Positions 32,665-43,430 of a stretch of DNA of 64,000 nucleotides are shown here, one piece after another. The notes beneath the pieces were generated by a model that worked only from the letters and a program-made list of their open reading frames with translations, did no database searches and was not told the DNA's origin. The number at the start of each line of letters is the position of its first letter. Position 1 is the first letter of the stretch. A program made the translations under genes and the position numbers. Source of the stretch: Locusta migratoria (lineage: Eukaryota > Arthropoda > Insecta > Orthoptera > Acrididae); contig CM048745.1 in the NCBI GenBank assembly GCA_026315105.1, positions 288,295,747 through 288,359,746 of the forward strand, in the 5' to 3' direction.

Positions 32665-33030
32665 TAAAACTTATATGTCAGAACGACATGTTTCGGGACG
32701 GCATTATCCCATTATCGAGTTCTGTAAACGAAGGAAACATAAAAATACATCGACGACTCAAACACAAATATTCAAATTGTTGTCCAGACATCTAAAACTT
32801 ATTCATAAAGTCATCCTCTAAAATTGAAGGTGTTGTAATGTAAATACGCCCTACGTTACTCAGCAATGTTAAAAGCAAGACGTCGATATTTAAAACAGGA
32901 GAACATGTCAGTGTTTCTCAAGGAGGAGATTGGTAAAATGTGGCCAGTAATGGCTTTTAGATAGTTCTGTCTGCTCATTGAACAGATTGTTGGAATCTTC
33001 CTTCAATGCACAAAAGATCTCAATTTCTTC

Positions 33031-33221
33031 AAATGTTTACAAATCTATCGGACCAAACTACGTCGTCATCAGTCCGTAGCTTTCAAACCTCTTAACCAAG
33101 GTAAACTAACCTAAGGACAACACACACACCCATGCCCCAGAGAGGACTCGAAGCTCCGACGGCGAGCAATCGCGCGCTCTGCAGCGAGGCGCCTTAGACC
33201 GCTCGACTACTCCACCGCGGC
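33031..33221 (-). mobile_element. tRNA-derived SINE, 12-bp target duplication
   Basis: Head gccgcggtggagtagtcgag, decayed box B, tail aaatgtttacaaatcta. The duplication ctcaatttcttc is at 33019-33030 and 33222-33233, inside the minus-strand Penelope-like remnant. Confidence 0.9.
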
Positions 33222-33279
33222 CTCAATTTCTTCCAAATTGTATAACCACCAATTTTTGTCCTCATAGTGTACGACCTTC

Positions 33280-33800
33280 AAACTATGGAGCCCAACGAAT
33301 GTTGTTACATTTTCAGGCGCTTCGCTACTGTAGATGAGCCATTATCTCTTTTACTGTGCTCTTTAAAACGAACTTTAAAATTCCTTTCCGTTTGTCCTAC
33401 GTACTTCATATCACAATATTGACACTTTATTTGATGTACTCCCGCTTTCCTCATATCCAGTTCTCCCCTACATCAATCTTATGCTTCAGCCTATGTTCCA
33501 GTTTATTGTCGGTTCTAAAAGCAATTTTAACGTCTCTTTTTAAATAGTCTCGCGAATTTGTAGGGCACAGATACCCAAAATGGTATAACTTTATGTTTGT
33601 GCAAGTTTTCCTCGGGTAGTTAATTCTTACGTGTTATCGTCTTTTCCAGTCTTTTCCAATCTGTCTATCAAACCCGCGTCATAATCGTTTTATACGGCTA
33701 TTTGTCTAACAGCCTTCATTTCTTCTTCCTTGCTTTCAGGGGTCAACGGAATTGAATTAACTCTATAAAGCGCACTTTTAAAAAGGATGTTTTGTGGTTA
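33280..33800 (-). pseudogene. Second Penelope-like GIY-YIG fragment
   Basis: On the minus strand: KSALYRVNSIPLTPESKEEE near 33785-33725, then decayed linker, then GVHQIKCQYCDMKYVGQTER near 33450-33390 and FKVRFKEH near 33365, ending in a stop after STVAKRLKM (about 33313). It is a clearly different Penelope-like family from the copy at 21-23 kb and from the plus-strand piece nearby. Confidence 0.75.
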
Positions 33801-34340
33801 CGTCTTGCTTTTAACATTTGCTGAGTAACATAGGGCGTATTTCCATTGCAACACCTTCAATTTTAGAGAATGACTTTATGAATAATTGTTAGTTGTCTGG
33901 ACAATAATGTGTTTGGTCACCAATGACAGCTGTTATGCATATGGAAAATCTTTGAAGTTGAAAACTGCTAACCGTTAGTGCACAACTTTGTGCCATCCGA
34001 TGAACATGTGGTTAAACTCGACGATTTGTTAATTTGAATATTTGTAGTTCAGTCGTCGATATATAGCGCCCTATTTTATGTTTATGTTATGTTGATTATG
34101 GGGTACTGTCGTCCCTAAACACGTCGTTCTGGCATATAAATTTTATTATTGACAACTGGTGCGTGATTTGCAATAATGATTAGTGGAGCAATAGTACGAT
34201 GGCGTCAAAAAAGACGGTTTTAATTTCCCTTGTACATTGCTTCCTTGAGTGCAGTTGTGCCTTGAGAATGGCAGGGTGTCCTCCTGTCGAAATATCGGCG
34301 GTGGTCGACGAGTCACCCGGCAGCATACCCGGAAGTTGTT

Positions 34341-34803
34341 TGAAAATTCATTACGCTGGGGAAAGTTAAGGTTTCACATGTGTCATTTGCCTTTGATAAA
34401 AATTACGAAGAAATAAGCCTTTATGGTTCGTGTAAAATGTATGTCTTACACATAATGTAATTTTTATGCATGTTAAGTTGAAAAATTATAAAATACCTGT
34501 AAAACGTAAACTAGTGGTGATGGGCGCTGAACCGAATACGTGAAGCAGTAGTTCAAAGCTGAAAAAAAAAATAGTCTGAAACAAAATGAGAATGGGCAGA
34601 CGCACTCAATAAATCGGAGCTGTGAGCAGGAACTGAGGATCTGAAACACTGGCTTTCCGGACCGGGACCTGTAGTTCCTGAAACTAGAAATCGCCGCAAA
34701 CATTCCGGCGTTCCGAACCGGGACCGTCGAATGGGACCGACTAAGAGCACTGAACGGGAACTACCGTTCCTCGTATGTAGTTGTTTCTCGGTCCTTCACT
34801 TCA
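34341..34803. other. No assignable gene
   Basis: Mixed composition; short open frames on the minus strand only. Confidence 0.5.
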
Positions 34804-34816
34804 ATTTCGTGAACCG

Positions 34817-35014
34817 TTGCCGGCCGCGGTGGCCGAGGTGACTGGGGCGCTCCAGTCACGGTCAGCACGGCCACTACGGTCGGGGGTTCGAATCCCCCCT
34901 CGGGCATGGATATTTGTGCCGTCCTAGTTCGTAAGTAGTTCATAAGTAGTTTGTAAGTTTAGGGACTGATGACCCCGTAGTTAAGTCCCATAAGCTTAAC
35001 AAACATTTGAACAT
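34817..35014 (+). mobile_element. tRNA-derived SINE, 13-bp target duplication
   Basis: Apparently intact: gccggccgcggtggccgagg, ggttcgaatcc, tail aacaaacatttgaacat. The perfect duplication tttcgtgaaccgt is at 34804-34816 and 35015-35027, so probably a recent insertion. Confidence 0.95.
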
Positions 35015-35027
35015 TTTCGTGAACCGT

Positions 35028-35509
35028 CCCTTGAAACCGTTCGTTCGCGAATGACCCACCTCTAGTAGACGGGGTATTGCACGGTATTACTGAGATGTCT
35101 CCCCGAGTTGTTAAGTTTTGTTTTCCGGTGTACTTAGTTTCGAGCGGATAAACTGTATGCGTTATAGATGAATCGATTAGTCGCTAACAGCTCTCCAATG
35201 GTTATTTATTACACTGTGAAGACATAATTCCTTGCTGCCACGTCAAATGTCGAAGGAAATAAGCCGCACCAGATAAATTGCTGCCCTAATAGCATGCTGA
35301 CAGCGAGAGTGTTAAATGAGCTCACTTTAACGCGTGGTCTCCGAAATGATCTATAGCTTCTCTCCTCTGTTTTTAAGCTTCCCCGCCAATACTATTGAGT
35401 AATGAATCTTTGAAACGAGGTGCAAGATGTCTGTTGCGAACCCGGAACCGCAGTAAGAAGCACTGTGTTAATTCAACATCAAGTACGATGACAGAGGCAT
35501 AGAAAACAA
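35028..35509. other. No assignable gene
   Basis: No coding, RNA or repeat signal recognised. Confidence 0.5.
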
Positions 35510-35522
35510 TTGAAATCGCTCA

Positions 35523-35720
35523 TGCCGCGGCGGAGCGGCCGAGCGCATTGAGACGCTATACTGCGATGCGCGAGGCCATTCCCCGTCGGGGGTTCGAATC
35601 CCCTCTCGGGCATGGATATTTGTGTTGTCTTTAGTATAGGGTAGTTCATAAGTAGTTTGTAAGTTTAGGGATTGATGACCATGCAGTTAAGTCCCATAAG
35701 CTTAACAAACATTTGAACAT
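35523..35720 (+). mobile_element. tRNA-derived SINE, 13-bp target duplication
   Basis: Subfamily with the longer head loop (gagcgcattgagacgctat), box B ggttcgaatcc, tail aacaaacatttgaaca. The perfect duplication ttgaaatcgctca is at 35510-35522 and 35721-35733. Confidence 0.95.
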
Positions 35721-35799
35721 TTGAAATCGCTCAGAAGAAGAAAGCGCGCTGCTGGACCATTTAGACTTTACACGGAGTATGTGAAAGAACTGCCCCTCT

Positions 35800-36337
35800 T
35801 CTAGTAGCAGTGTATCGAAGGTGTCTAGAGGGAAGAAGTATTCCTGATGATTGTAAAAAACAACGCAGGACAGCCGAAAAGATTCGCAAAACTGCTAGGC
35901 CAATATCTTTGACGTCGATCTGTTCTAGAATTTTTGAGAGGGTTTTTTTTTTTTTCCCGAGTATTATGACATTTCTAAAGTCCGGTAATCTCTTTTGTAG
36001 GAATCAATATGCATTCCGAAAGTAACGATCCCGTCGTAGGCAACTTGACCTATTCGTGCAGCAGACGCAAAACACCATATAGATACAGGCTGTCAGATCG
36101 ATGCCGTGTTTCTTGAAGGACGGCGATTGCTATTCTTCCCCACTAGAGTGTAATGAAGAAAATACGAACGAAAAATCGGACTAACTGTGTGAATGAGTAG
36201 AAGAGCTTGTAGCGAACATAACACTGCATGTCATACTCAACGGAGACAAGTCTTCTGAGGTGAAAATATGTGGTGTGCCCCATGCGAGTGTTACAGAACC
36301 GTCACTTTTCAGAATACATGTCAATGATCTGGTAACT
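35800..36337 (+). mobile_element. CR1/Jockey-type LINE, decayed RT
   Basis: ARPISLTSICSRIFERVFFF near 35900, FCRNQYAFRK near 36000, a degraded CETQ block near 36050, and GVPHASVTEPSLFRIHVNDL (for GVPQGSVxGPLLFxIYINDL) at 36274-36333. Several stops and a T-run expansion. At 36337 it meets a minus-strand LINE 3' piece. Confidence 0.7.
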
Positions 36338-36520
36338 ACATCCATGTGGTGGAGGGTATTTTGCATACCATTGTCACTTTCTCCCATTCCAGATCGCGGG
36401 AAAATTAATTGCCCGTATGCTTCAGTGTGGACCCTAATCTCTCTGATGTTATCCTTATGGCCGCTACGCGAGATATACGTAGGAGGGAGCAATACATTGA
36501 TTGAATGTTGATGTTGACAG
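36338..36520 (-). mobile_element. CR1/Jockey-type LINE 3' end, inverted
   Basis: LPPTYISRSGHKDNIREIRV then LIFPRSGMGESDNGM on the minus strand is the family C-terminus (compare PTYIGRNDHQNKIREIRAR at 8.4 kb). It abuts a plus-strand RT fragment, so the two face each other. Confidence 0.75.
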
Positions 36521-36570
36521 CAGCCCACTCATACAAAATCAGGTGCGCCTACCGCAGGGTCAAGCACATG

Positions 36571-37195
36571 ACACTCCAGTCAGTCACCTGGACATCCCTC
36601 ACATAACACTCCAGTCAGTCACCCGGACATCCCTCACATAACACTCCAGTCAGTCACCCGGACATCCCTCACATAACACTCCAGTCAGTCACCCGGACAT
36701 CCCTCACATAACACTCCAGTCAGTCACCCGGACATCCCTCACATAACACTCCAGTCAGTCACCCGGACATCCCTCACATAACACTCCAGTCAGTCACCCG
36801 GACATCCCTCACATAACACTCCAGTCAGTCACCCGGACATCCCTCACATAACACTCCAGTCAGTCACCCGGACATCCCTCACATAACACTCCAGTCAGTC
36901 ACCCGGACATCCCTCACATAACACTCCAGTCAGTCACCCGGACATCCCTCACATAACACTCCAGTCAGTCACCCGGACATCCCTCACATAACACTCCAGT
37001 CAGTCACCCGGACATCCCTCACATAACACTCCAGTCAGTCACCCGGACATCCCTCACATAACACTCCAGTCAGTCACCCGGACATCCCTCACATAACACT
37101 CCAGTCAGTCACCCGGACATCCCTCACATAACACTCCAGTCAGTCACCCGGACATCCCTCACATAACACTCCAGTCAGTCACCCGGACATCCCTC
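36571..37195. repeat. 35-bp minisatellite, about 18 copies
   Basis: Unit acactccagtcagtcacccg + gacatccctcacata. 17 full units plus a 30-bp partial one give 625 bp. Apart from one base in the first unit (acctgg for acccgg) the copies look identical, which suggests recent expansion or active homogenisation. The period is not a multiple of 3 and no frame spans it. Confidence 0.96.
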
Positions 37196-37561
37196 ATTGG
37201 GAAACCATCGCCTACACCACCGCTCCCACTTTGGCAGGAGGTTCATAATAATTTTACTTGCATGCTTTTGGCCATCACCCAAAATTTCTTAGCGTGCACT
37301 TATAATTCTCTCCACTAGATGTCTCCACCTTGATATGCAAATGAGTGGGTCGGTACGAAATCCCCCAAACATACATTTAGATTAACTTGTTTAAACAATT
37401 ATCGTCAATGTTACATTTTGGAGTAACGCTGTATGCATGAACTCTGTCCAAAAATATTATGTTTTCGGGACTCGTATGTGACTTATTGTCTGGCAAGACA
37501 CCTTGAGACACTTTGTTTAGGTACCTTAATTACAAGTTTCATCAGACTGCCTTCCATAAAT

Positions 37562-37565
<4 letters not shown>
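37196..37565. other. No assignable gene
   Basis: Flank of the minisatellite; no coding or repeat signal recognised. Confidence 0.5.

Positions 37566-37616
<51 letters not shown>
37566..37616. repeat. Poly(T), 51 nt
   Basis: Uninterrupted T run immediately left of the foldback structure. Confidence 0.9.
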
Positions 37617-37623
<7 letters not shown>

Positions 37624-38652
37624 CGATTGTATTTATGATATCCAAGTGGGTGTTTTGCAGCAATCAATCGTTATTTATAAGAAACTGCTTTATGTTGCAG
37701 TTCCACATTTCGGCAAGTGACTTGCCATTATCAACGCTAAAATAACCAGAGGTCACCGACAGTATAAATACATTACATGAAATATAAAATTGAGAAATTA
37801 GATGGAGCCATATAGATGTAGTTTACATGTCATACATTTTTTATATTAGTATGCTATGCAGATTCACATTTATATGAAATATTGTCGCCATTAAAGTGGG
37901 CAAGTCGTAGGAGAGGTCGGTTGGGCATGTGGCGCCCTCTATATTTTACATGCACGTTGTATATTTTTAAAAATAGTTTGTTACAATTTGTGAAATAGAA
38001 CAATATTCAACAACGTAAAGTTTTAAAATAACGGTTTGTTTGTTTATGACTGGTTTTTTAAAAACATCGTACATAGGCAAAGTATATAAAAGTAAATCTG
38101 TTAACTATACACGTACTTAGATGTGTGTCAGGTTTTTACATTAAAGGTAATATAATAAGCTATTTTTATACAAAAAGGAGAGGTTTACTAAAGGTGCTCA
38201 GCTTTATTCTTAGAAATTATTATGTTTTGCAATATTATAATTTATCTGGAAAATAATCAGGCGGTTTTGTACTAAGTATTTATATCTACACATAGATGTC
38301 GCTGGACTCCGGAACAGATTTTATACCTCTTACTTACGATTCAATAAGTAAGGAAAGAAGATGTATTGCGTCCCTCCTGGGTCGAATTTGTGCTTATTGT
38401 TACACAAACAATTCTTAAACAATTCCCAAAAGGTGGTACGTTTCGTAGTAAGTTGGTCATGAAGTAGGTTACAAAATCGACAATCTGTTCCAGAGTCCAG
38501 CGACATCTATGTGTAGATATAAATACTCAGTACAAAACCACCAGATTATTTCCAGATAAATTATAATATTGCAAAACAATAATTTCTGGCAATAAAGCTG
38601 AGCACCTATAGTAAAACTCTCCTTCTTGTATAAAAATAGCTTATCATAATAT

Positions 38653-38976
38653 TGCCGCCAGTCGACAGAACGCGTGGGGCAGCGGTTAGCATGGCAGATC
38701 GTTGTGCTTGCGGTCCCCAGTTCAAATCCCGCCACGGGCAGAAGAATATTTATTTCTTTGTATTTACTACTTCTAGAATGTTCTACATGTTTCTTATGTT
38801 TGAAGTACTTCCAGAATATTCTTTCTATGTATGAATAGTGGAGCCCTCCAAGCAGGAGTCAGTCTGTACTGAGTGTACACTTGTGTTAGCAATAAACGTG
38901 TTCTAAGTGTAAAGTGTTGTGCTCTATTAACGATCAGCCTTCTAATTCCGGACCACGTGCTGTTTTCAACGTGACA
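38653..38976 (+). mobile_element. Insert with TG..CA ends: possible solo LTR or tRNA-headed SINE
   Basis: It sits between two right-arm pieces of the foldback with (a)atat on both sides (38648-38652 and 38976-38980), so its limits are set by the interrupted arm. It starts tgccgcc and ends gtgaca. Inside are a tRNA-like block (box A-like gggcagcggttagcatgg, box B-like agttcaaatcc, 38675-38735) and a poly(A) signal (aataaa near 38893). TG..CA plus a 4-5-bp duplication suggests an LTR; the tRNA-like block suggests a SINE. Confidence 0.55.
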
Positions 38977-39053
38977 ATATCTTTAATATAAAAAACTGAC
39001 ACACATGTAACTACATGTATAGTTAACAGAATTACTTTTATACACTTTGGCTA

Positions 39054-41036
39054 TGTTAGATTAGATTAATATTTCTTCCATGGATCATATATACGACATT
39101 TCGTAATGACGTGGAACTTGTCAGTTTAGTAAATGTTGTCTACACTTGACAATCGATATTTTAAGGATTTTTTATTTTAATTTTTTGTTTTTTATGTTTT
39201 ACTTTTTATTTTTATTTTTATTTTTTATTTTAAGTTTTATCTAAAAATTCATCTAAAGTGTAGAAGGAATTGCCATTCAGAAATTCCTTTGATTTCTTTT
39301 TCGATATTAGTTGGCTATCTGTCAGACTTTTGATGCTACTTCGTAAGTGACCTGACACTTTTGTGGCAGTATAATTCACCCCTTTCTGTGCCAAAGTTAG
39401 ATTTGACCTTGAATAGTGAATATCACCCTTTCTCCTAGTGTTGTAGCTATGCACACTGCTATTACTTTTAAATTGGGTCAAATAGTAAATAACAAATTTC
39501 ATGAGTGAATATATATATATTGTGAAGCTACAGTGAAGATCCCTAGATCCCTAAAAATGTCTGCAGGATGATTTTGGGTGGGCTCCAGCTATTATTCTGA
39601 TGACACGCTGTTGTGCAATGGATACTTTTTTACTTAATGTTGAATTGCCCCAAAATATGATTCCATATAATGGAAATAGGGATAATAAGCTAATTTACTG
39701 CGATGTACATCACCAAATTTTGCAATTACCCTGATAGCTTAAGTAGCTGAACTCAAACGTTTCAACAGAACTTCAATGAGTTTCTTCCAATTCAGTCTCT
39801 TCTCAATGCAAACACCTAAATTTTTTTAATATTCTACCTTAGCTACCGATTTCTGTTCAAAGTCTAAATTTATTAATGGGGGTCATCCCGTTTATTGTAT
39901 GAAACTGTATATACTGAGTTTTATCAAAGTTTAATGAAACTCCATTTGTAGATAACCACTTAATAACTTTCTGGAAGATATCATTTACAAATTTATCAGT
40001 TAATGCCTGTTCTTCAGGTGTGATAGCTATACTTGTATCATCATAAAAAAGAACTAGCTTAGCATCTTCGTGGATGTAGAATTTCAAGTCATTGAAATAT
40101 AATAAGAACAGCAAAGGACCCAAGACCGAACCTTGTGGGACCCCATTTTTGATAAGACCCCAGTTAGAGGAATTAATTGTTTCTTCTATATCATGTGAAT
40201 TGCTTATTTTAACTTTCTGCACTCTTCCAATTAAGTATGTTTTAAACCGTTTGTGCACTGTCCCAGTCATACCACAATACTTAAGCTTACCTAGAAGAAT
40301 CCCACGATTTACACAATCAAAAGCCTTTGAGTGATCACAAAAAATCCCAACTGGCAATGTCCAGTTATCCAAAGCATTTAATATTTCATCAGTGAAGGTT
40401 TATATAGCATTTTTTGTTGAAAATCGTTTTTGAAAACCACACTGACATTTTGTTTGAACTTTATGTTTACTAATAACTGAAGCAACTTTTCAGAATACAT
40501 AAATTTTTCAAAAAATTTGGATAAAGCTGTAAGAAGTGAATTGGGGCTGTAGTTATTGACATCAGACGTAACCCCTTTTTCATGCGAAGATTTAACGATA
40601 ACATATTTCAGTCTATCCGGGAAAATACCCTGCTTTAGAGAGCTAATACATATGACTAAGAATCCTACTTATCTCTTGGGGACAAGCTTTTAATACCCTG
40701 CTGGAAATGCTTTCAATTCCATATTCCTTTTTACTCTTGAGAGAGTTTATTATTTTCCTAATTTCTGAAGGAGAGATGGGCGGAATTTCAATTGTATCAA
40801 ATGCTGTATGTATGGCCTCTTCTATTAACTGCCTCGCTACTTCTAATGAACGTTTAGATCTTTATTTTCTCTAGAACATTCAAAAAGTAATCATTAAAAA
40901 TGTTTTCAACTTCTGACTTTAGTAACAAAAAGTTTTCATTTGTTTTGATGGTAATACCCTCTTCCTCTGCTCTTGTTTGCCTTGTCTCCCTTTTAATAAT
41001 ATTCCAAATTGTTTTAATTATATTAAGGTATTAACT
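39054..41036 (-). mobile_element. Jockey-superfamily LINE, RT to 3' end, inside the foldback arm
   Basis: Minus strand. A basic linker (IIKTIWNIIKRETRQ near 41010) is followed by RT (39857-40372) and a C-terminal block SVHSYNTRRKGDIHYSRSNL (about 39445). The stop is at 39230 and the tail has (TAATC)-type repeats at 39054-39072. The endonuclease is missing. The same 3' end appears in plus orientation at 42.2 kb. Confidence 0.82.
39857..40372 (-). pseudogene. LINE reverse transcriptase segment
   Basis: 171 open codons: VGIFCDHSKAFDCVNRGILL (first catalytic Asp with the AFD motif), GVPQGSVLGPLLFLLYFNDL, and VLFYDDTSIAI at the catalytic pair, where the family usual YADD/FADD reads FYDD. Then WLSTNGVSLNFDKTQYIQF. 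Upstream and downstream parts are in other frames. Confidence 0.82.
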
Positions 41037-41621
41037 AAGTTTTCGATGTTGTTAAAAAACCAGTCATAAAGAAACAAACCGTTATTTTAAAACTTTACAT
41101 TGTTGAATATCGTTCTATTTCACAATTTATAACAAACAGTAAAAAAATATAACGTGCATGTAAAATATAGAGGGCGCCACATGCCCAACCAACCTCTCCT
41201 ACGACCTGCCCATTTTAATGGCAACAGTATTTCATATAACTGTGAAAAATGTATTACATGCCGTCTATGAGGGTTAAACAATGCAAATGCATAGCATACT
41301 AATATAAAAAATGTATTATATGTAAACTACACCTGTATGGCTCTTTCTAACTTGTCAATGTTATATTTCATGTTATGTGTTTATACTGACGGTGACTTAT
41401 TATTTGAGCGTTGATAATGGCAAGCCACTTGCCGAAATCTAGTTCTGCAAAATAAAGCAGTTCCTAAAAAAAAAAAATTTCACTCACGTGTTTTACGGCC
41501 CACTTAACATTTGTAGTTTTATAAGACTTTGCAAACATTTTGGACCAAAATAATAATCTAAATAACAAAAAAGTCAATTAATAAGAGTGTCTGAAACCTT
41601 TTTAAGAAAATAATTATGTAG

Positions 41622-41692
41622 TGGCGGGTTCAGAACCACTAACCTTCAGCGTCACAGTCCAACGCATTGCCCACTACGCTACAGCTAACAAT
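41622..41692 (-). other. tRNA-like sequence
   Basis: The minus strand reads TAGCGTAGTGGGCAATGCG (box A-like) and, 29 bases on, GGTTCTGAACCC (box B-like). Acceptor arms pair weakly. A tRNA pseudogene or isolated SINE head; no introns or CCA seen. Confidence 0.5.
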
Positions 41693-41723
41693 TAGAAGTT
41701 ACGTTCTTTAATCTCAGACTATT

Positions 41724-41924
41724 AAAAAATGTTCAAATGTTTGTAAAGCTTATGGGACTTAACTACGGGGATATCAGTCCCTAAACTTACAAACTACTTA
41801 TGAACTAGCTAACACTAAGGACGGCACAAATATCCATGACCGAGGGGGGATTCGAACCCCCGACCGTAGTGGCTGTGCAGACCGTGACTGACGCGCCTCA
41901 GTCCCCTCGGCCACCGCGGTCGGC
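41724..41924 (-). mobile_element. tRNA-derived SINE, 11-bp target duplication
   Basis: Head gccgaccgcggtggccgagg, box B GGTTCGAATCC, tail aaatgttcaaatgtttg. The duplication ctcagactatt is at 41713-41723 and 41925-41935. Confidence 0.93.
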
Positions 41925-42164
41925 CTCAGACTATTGATGTCTATTGTTAACTGATGCTACTATGGCATTTTGGACATTAGATTATCATTTATCGTACGAA
42001 GAACGACGTGTTTTTGTTAATTCTTCAGTGCGCCATTGCTTTGAAATGACAACGTGTAAGTTACAATAAGAAAATCATCAAATACGTAACGCAAGATGGC
42101 GTATGCCAGAGAGTTCTGGGCGAGGAATGTCACGTGACACCTGAATCCAACTGAATTCAAATGT

Positions 42165-42460
42165 AACAGCAGTGTGCATAGCTACAACACTAGGAGAAAG
42201 GGTGACATACACTATTCAAGGTTAAATTTAGCTCTGTCACAGAAAGGGGTTAATTATTCTGCCACAAAAGTCTCTGGTCACTTACGTAGTAGTATCAAAA
42301 TTCTGACAGATAGCCAACTAGCATTTAAAAATAAATTAAGAGAATTTCTGAATGGCAATTCCATCTACACATTAGATGAATTTCTAGATAAAAGTTAGTA
42401 CTTTAGGAAAAACTTAAAAAATAATTAAAAAAAAATAAAAAAATAAAAAAATTCAAATAT
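42165..42460 (+). mobile_element. Jockey-superfamily LINE 3' end
   Basis: Encodes VHSYNTRRKGDIHYSRLNLA, then LNGNSIYTLDEFLDKS and a stop at 42396-42398, with an A-rich 3' UTR. The counterpart of the C-terminus at 39.2-39.5 kb, in opposite orientation. Confidence 0.82.
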
Positions 42461-42494
42461 TGAGTGTCATGTAATATTATGTATATAGAGAATT

Positions 42495-42622
42495 TTCTCC
42501 TCTACAAAGTCAGTTATTCCATTTTTGTCTCAGATGAATAGTTAAGCCGTTATTTTCATTTCGAGCTGCCAAAAGACGATCGCAAAGGCCCACTTTTAGT
42601 GTTACTATCGTCACCTAAACTG
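42495..42622 (-). repeat. Minus-strand copy of the unnamed 26-kb repeat
   Basis: Reverse complement shares gtaacactaaa, gggcctttgc, gtcttttgg/gacagctcgaaat and aataacggcttaa with 25.98-26.1 kb, in the same order. Confidence 0.65.
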
Positions 42623-42981
42623 GGCCAATAACGACTGATTGCTGCATAACACCCATTTGGATATTAATTACAAGTCATATTGCTTACAACATTGCGTCTG
42701 CATATACAGTAGATGAGTCGTAAAGCAAGTCAGTTGTAAACCTATAGGTATGTAACATAATTGCACTTTTACTTACATTGTTAATTACAAATTCACACAC
42801 GTGAACTAGATCAGTTAGACCTCAACTGACAATCCTATGACTGTAGAATGGTTGAGTTCACACCACCAGACACGCTTTGTATATAGACTGTGTGTGCATC
42901 TTTCAGAGGCCGTGTTTAAAAATACTAGACAGAAAGTCATAAAAGATCTTGTATCTAAGAAATCATAACTCTTCATATATT

Positions 42982-43430
42982 GAACAAACCAAATGTAATA
43001 TGCAGCATTGGTCGTTAATACTTTATTGTTAAAGCAGCAGATCGATTTCGATCACATAGGGATCATTTCCAATGCGTCTTCAAACAGGCATTGTGAATGA
43101 AATGTGTGAATGAAATGAAATATCATCTGCAACTGTGTTGCAAATAAATTTCAGAAACATTGCAGTGCTAGAGATTAGACTCCATCCTAATCTCTAGCAC
43201 TGAAATGTTATGTTTCTGAATTTTATTTCCAACACAGTTGCAGATGACAAATTTGTACTCATTTCATTCACCATGCCTGTTTGAAGATGCATTGAAAATG
43301 ATCACTATGTGATCGAAATCGATCTGCTGCTTTAACAATAAAGTATTAACGACCAATGCTGCATATTACATTCGGTTTGTACATCAGTGTATGGTCGTTG
43401 AGCACAACCAGCCTGGAAAAGGAATCACAT
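42982..43430. mobile_element. Palindromic element with 13-bp flanking repeat
   Basis: 42984-43185 and 43190-43380 are inverted copies (acaaaccaaatgtaatatgc against gcatattacattcggtttgt), about 195-200 bp per arm with almost no loop (agagattagactccatccta). The direct repeat ctcttcatatatt at 42969-42981 and 43431-43443 suggests it arrived as one unit with a 50-bp right tail. No coding capacity. Confidence 0.75.

Larger units (their letters stand above)
32060..34340. repeat. Inverted arrangement of Penelope-like terminal sequences
   Basis: The left arm (32070-32172 and 32645-32882) is matched in reverse complement by the right arm (33804-34160, with an extra stretch of about 110 bp, and 34213-34320). 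Examples: caccctgccattctcaaagc at 32108 versus gccttgagaatggcagggtg at 34258, and gtcagaacgacatg at 32674 versus cgtcgttctggcat at 34123. Between the left arm halves sits a plus-strand GIY-YIG piece; between the arms sits a minus-strand GIY-YIG piece and a SINE. This looks like two Penelope-like copies meeting tail to tail. Confidence 0.72.
37680..41470. repeat. Large foldback element, right arm split by two insertions
   Basis: The left arm 37680-38330 is matched in reverse complement by three right-arm pieces. 38480-38652 pairs with 38150-38330 (catctatgtgtagatataaa against tttatatctacacatagatg). 38977-39053 pairs with about 38080-38155 (gttaactata shared). 41037-41470 pairs with 37680-38075 (gagggcgccacatgcccaac against gttgggcatgtggcgccctc). 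Between the right-arm pieces lie an LTR/SINE-like insert (38653-38976) and a LINE (39054-41036). Without them the arms would be about 650 bp around a loop of about 150 bp. Confidence 0.82.

Noticed and set aside
36571..37195. CRISPR-like array
   Set aside because: Repeats are contiguous with no spacers, and the context is eukaryotic; it is a minisatellite.
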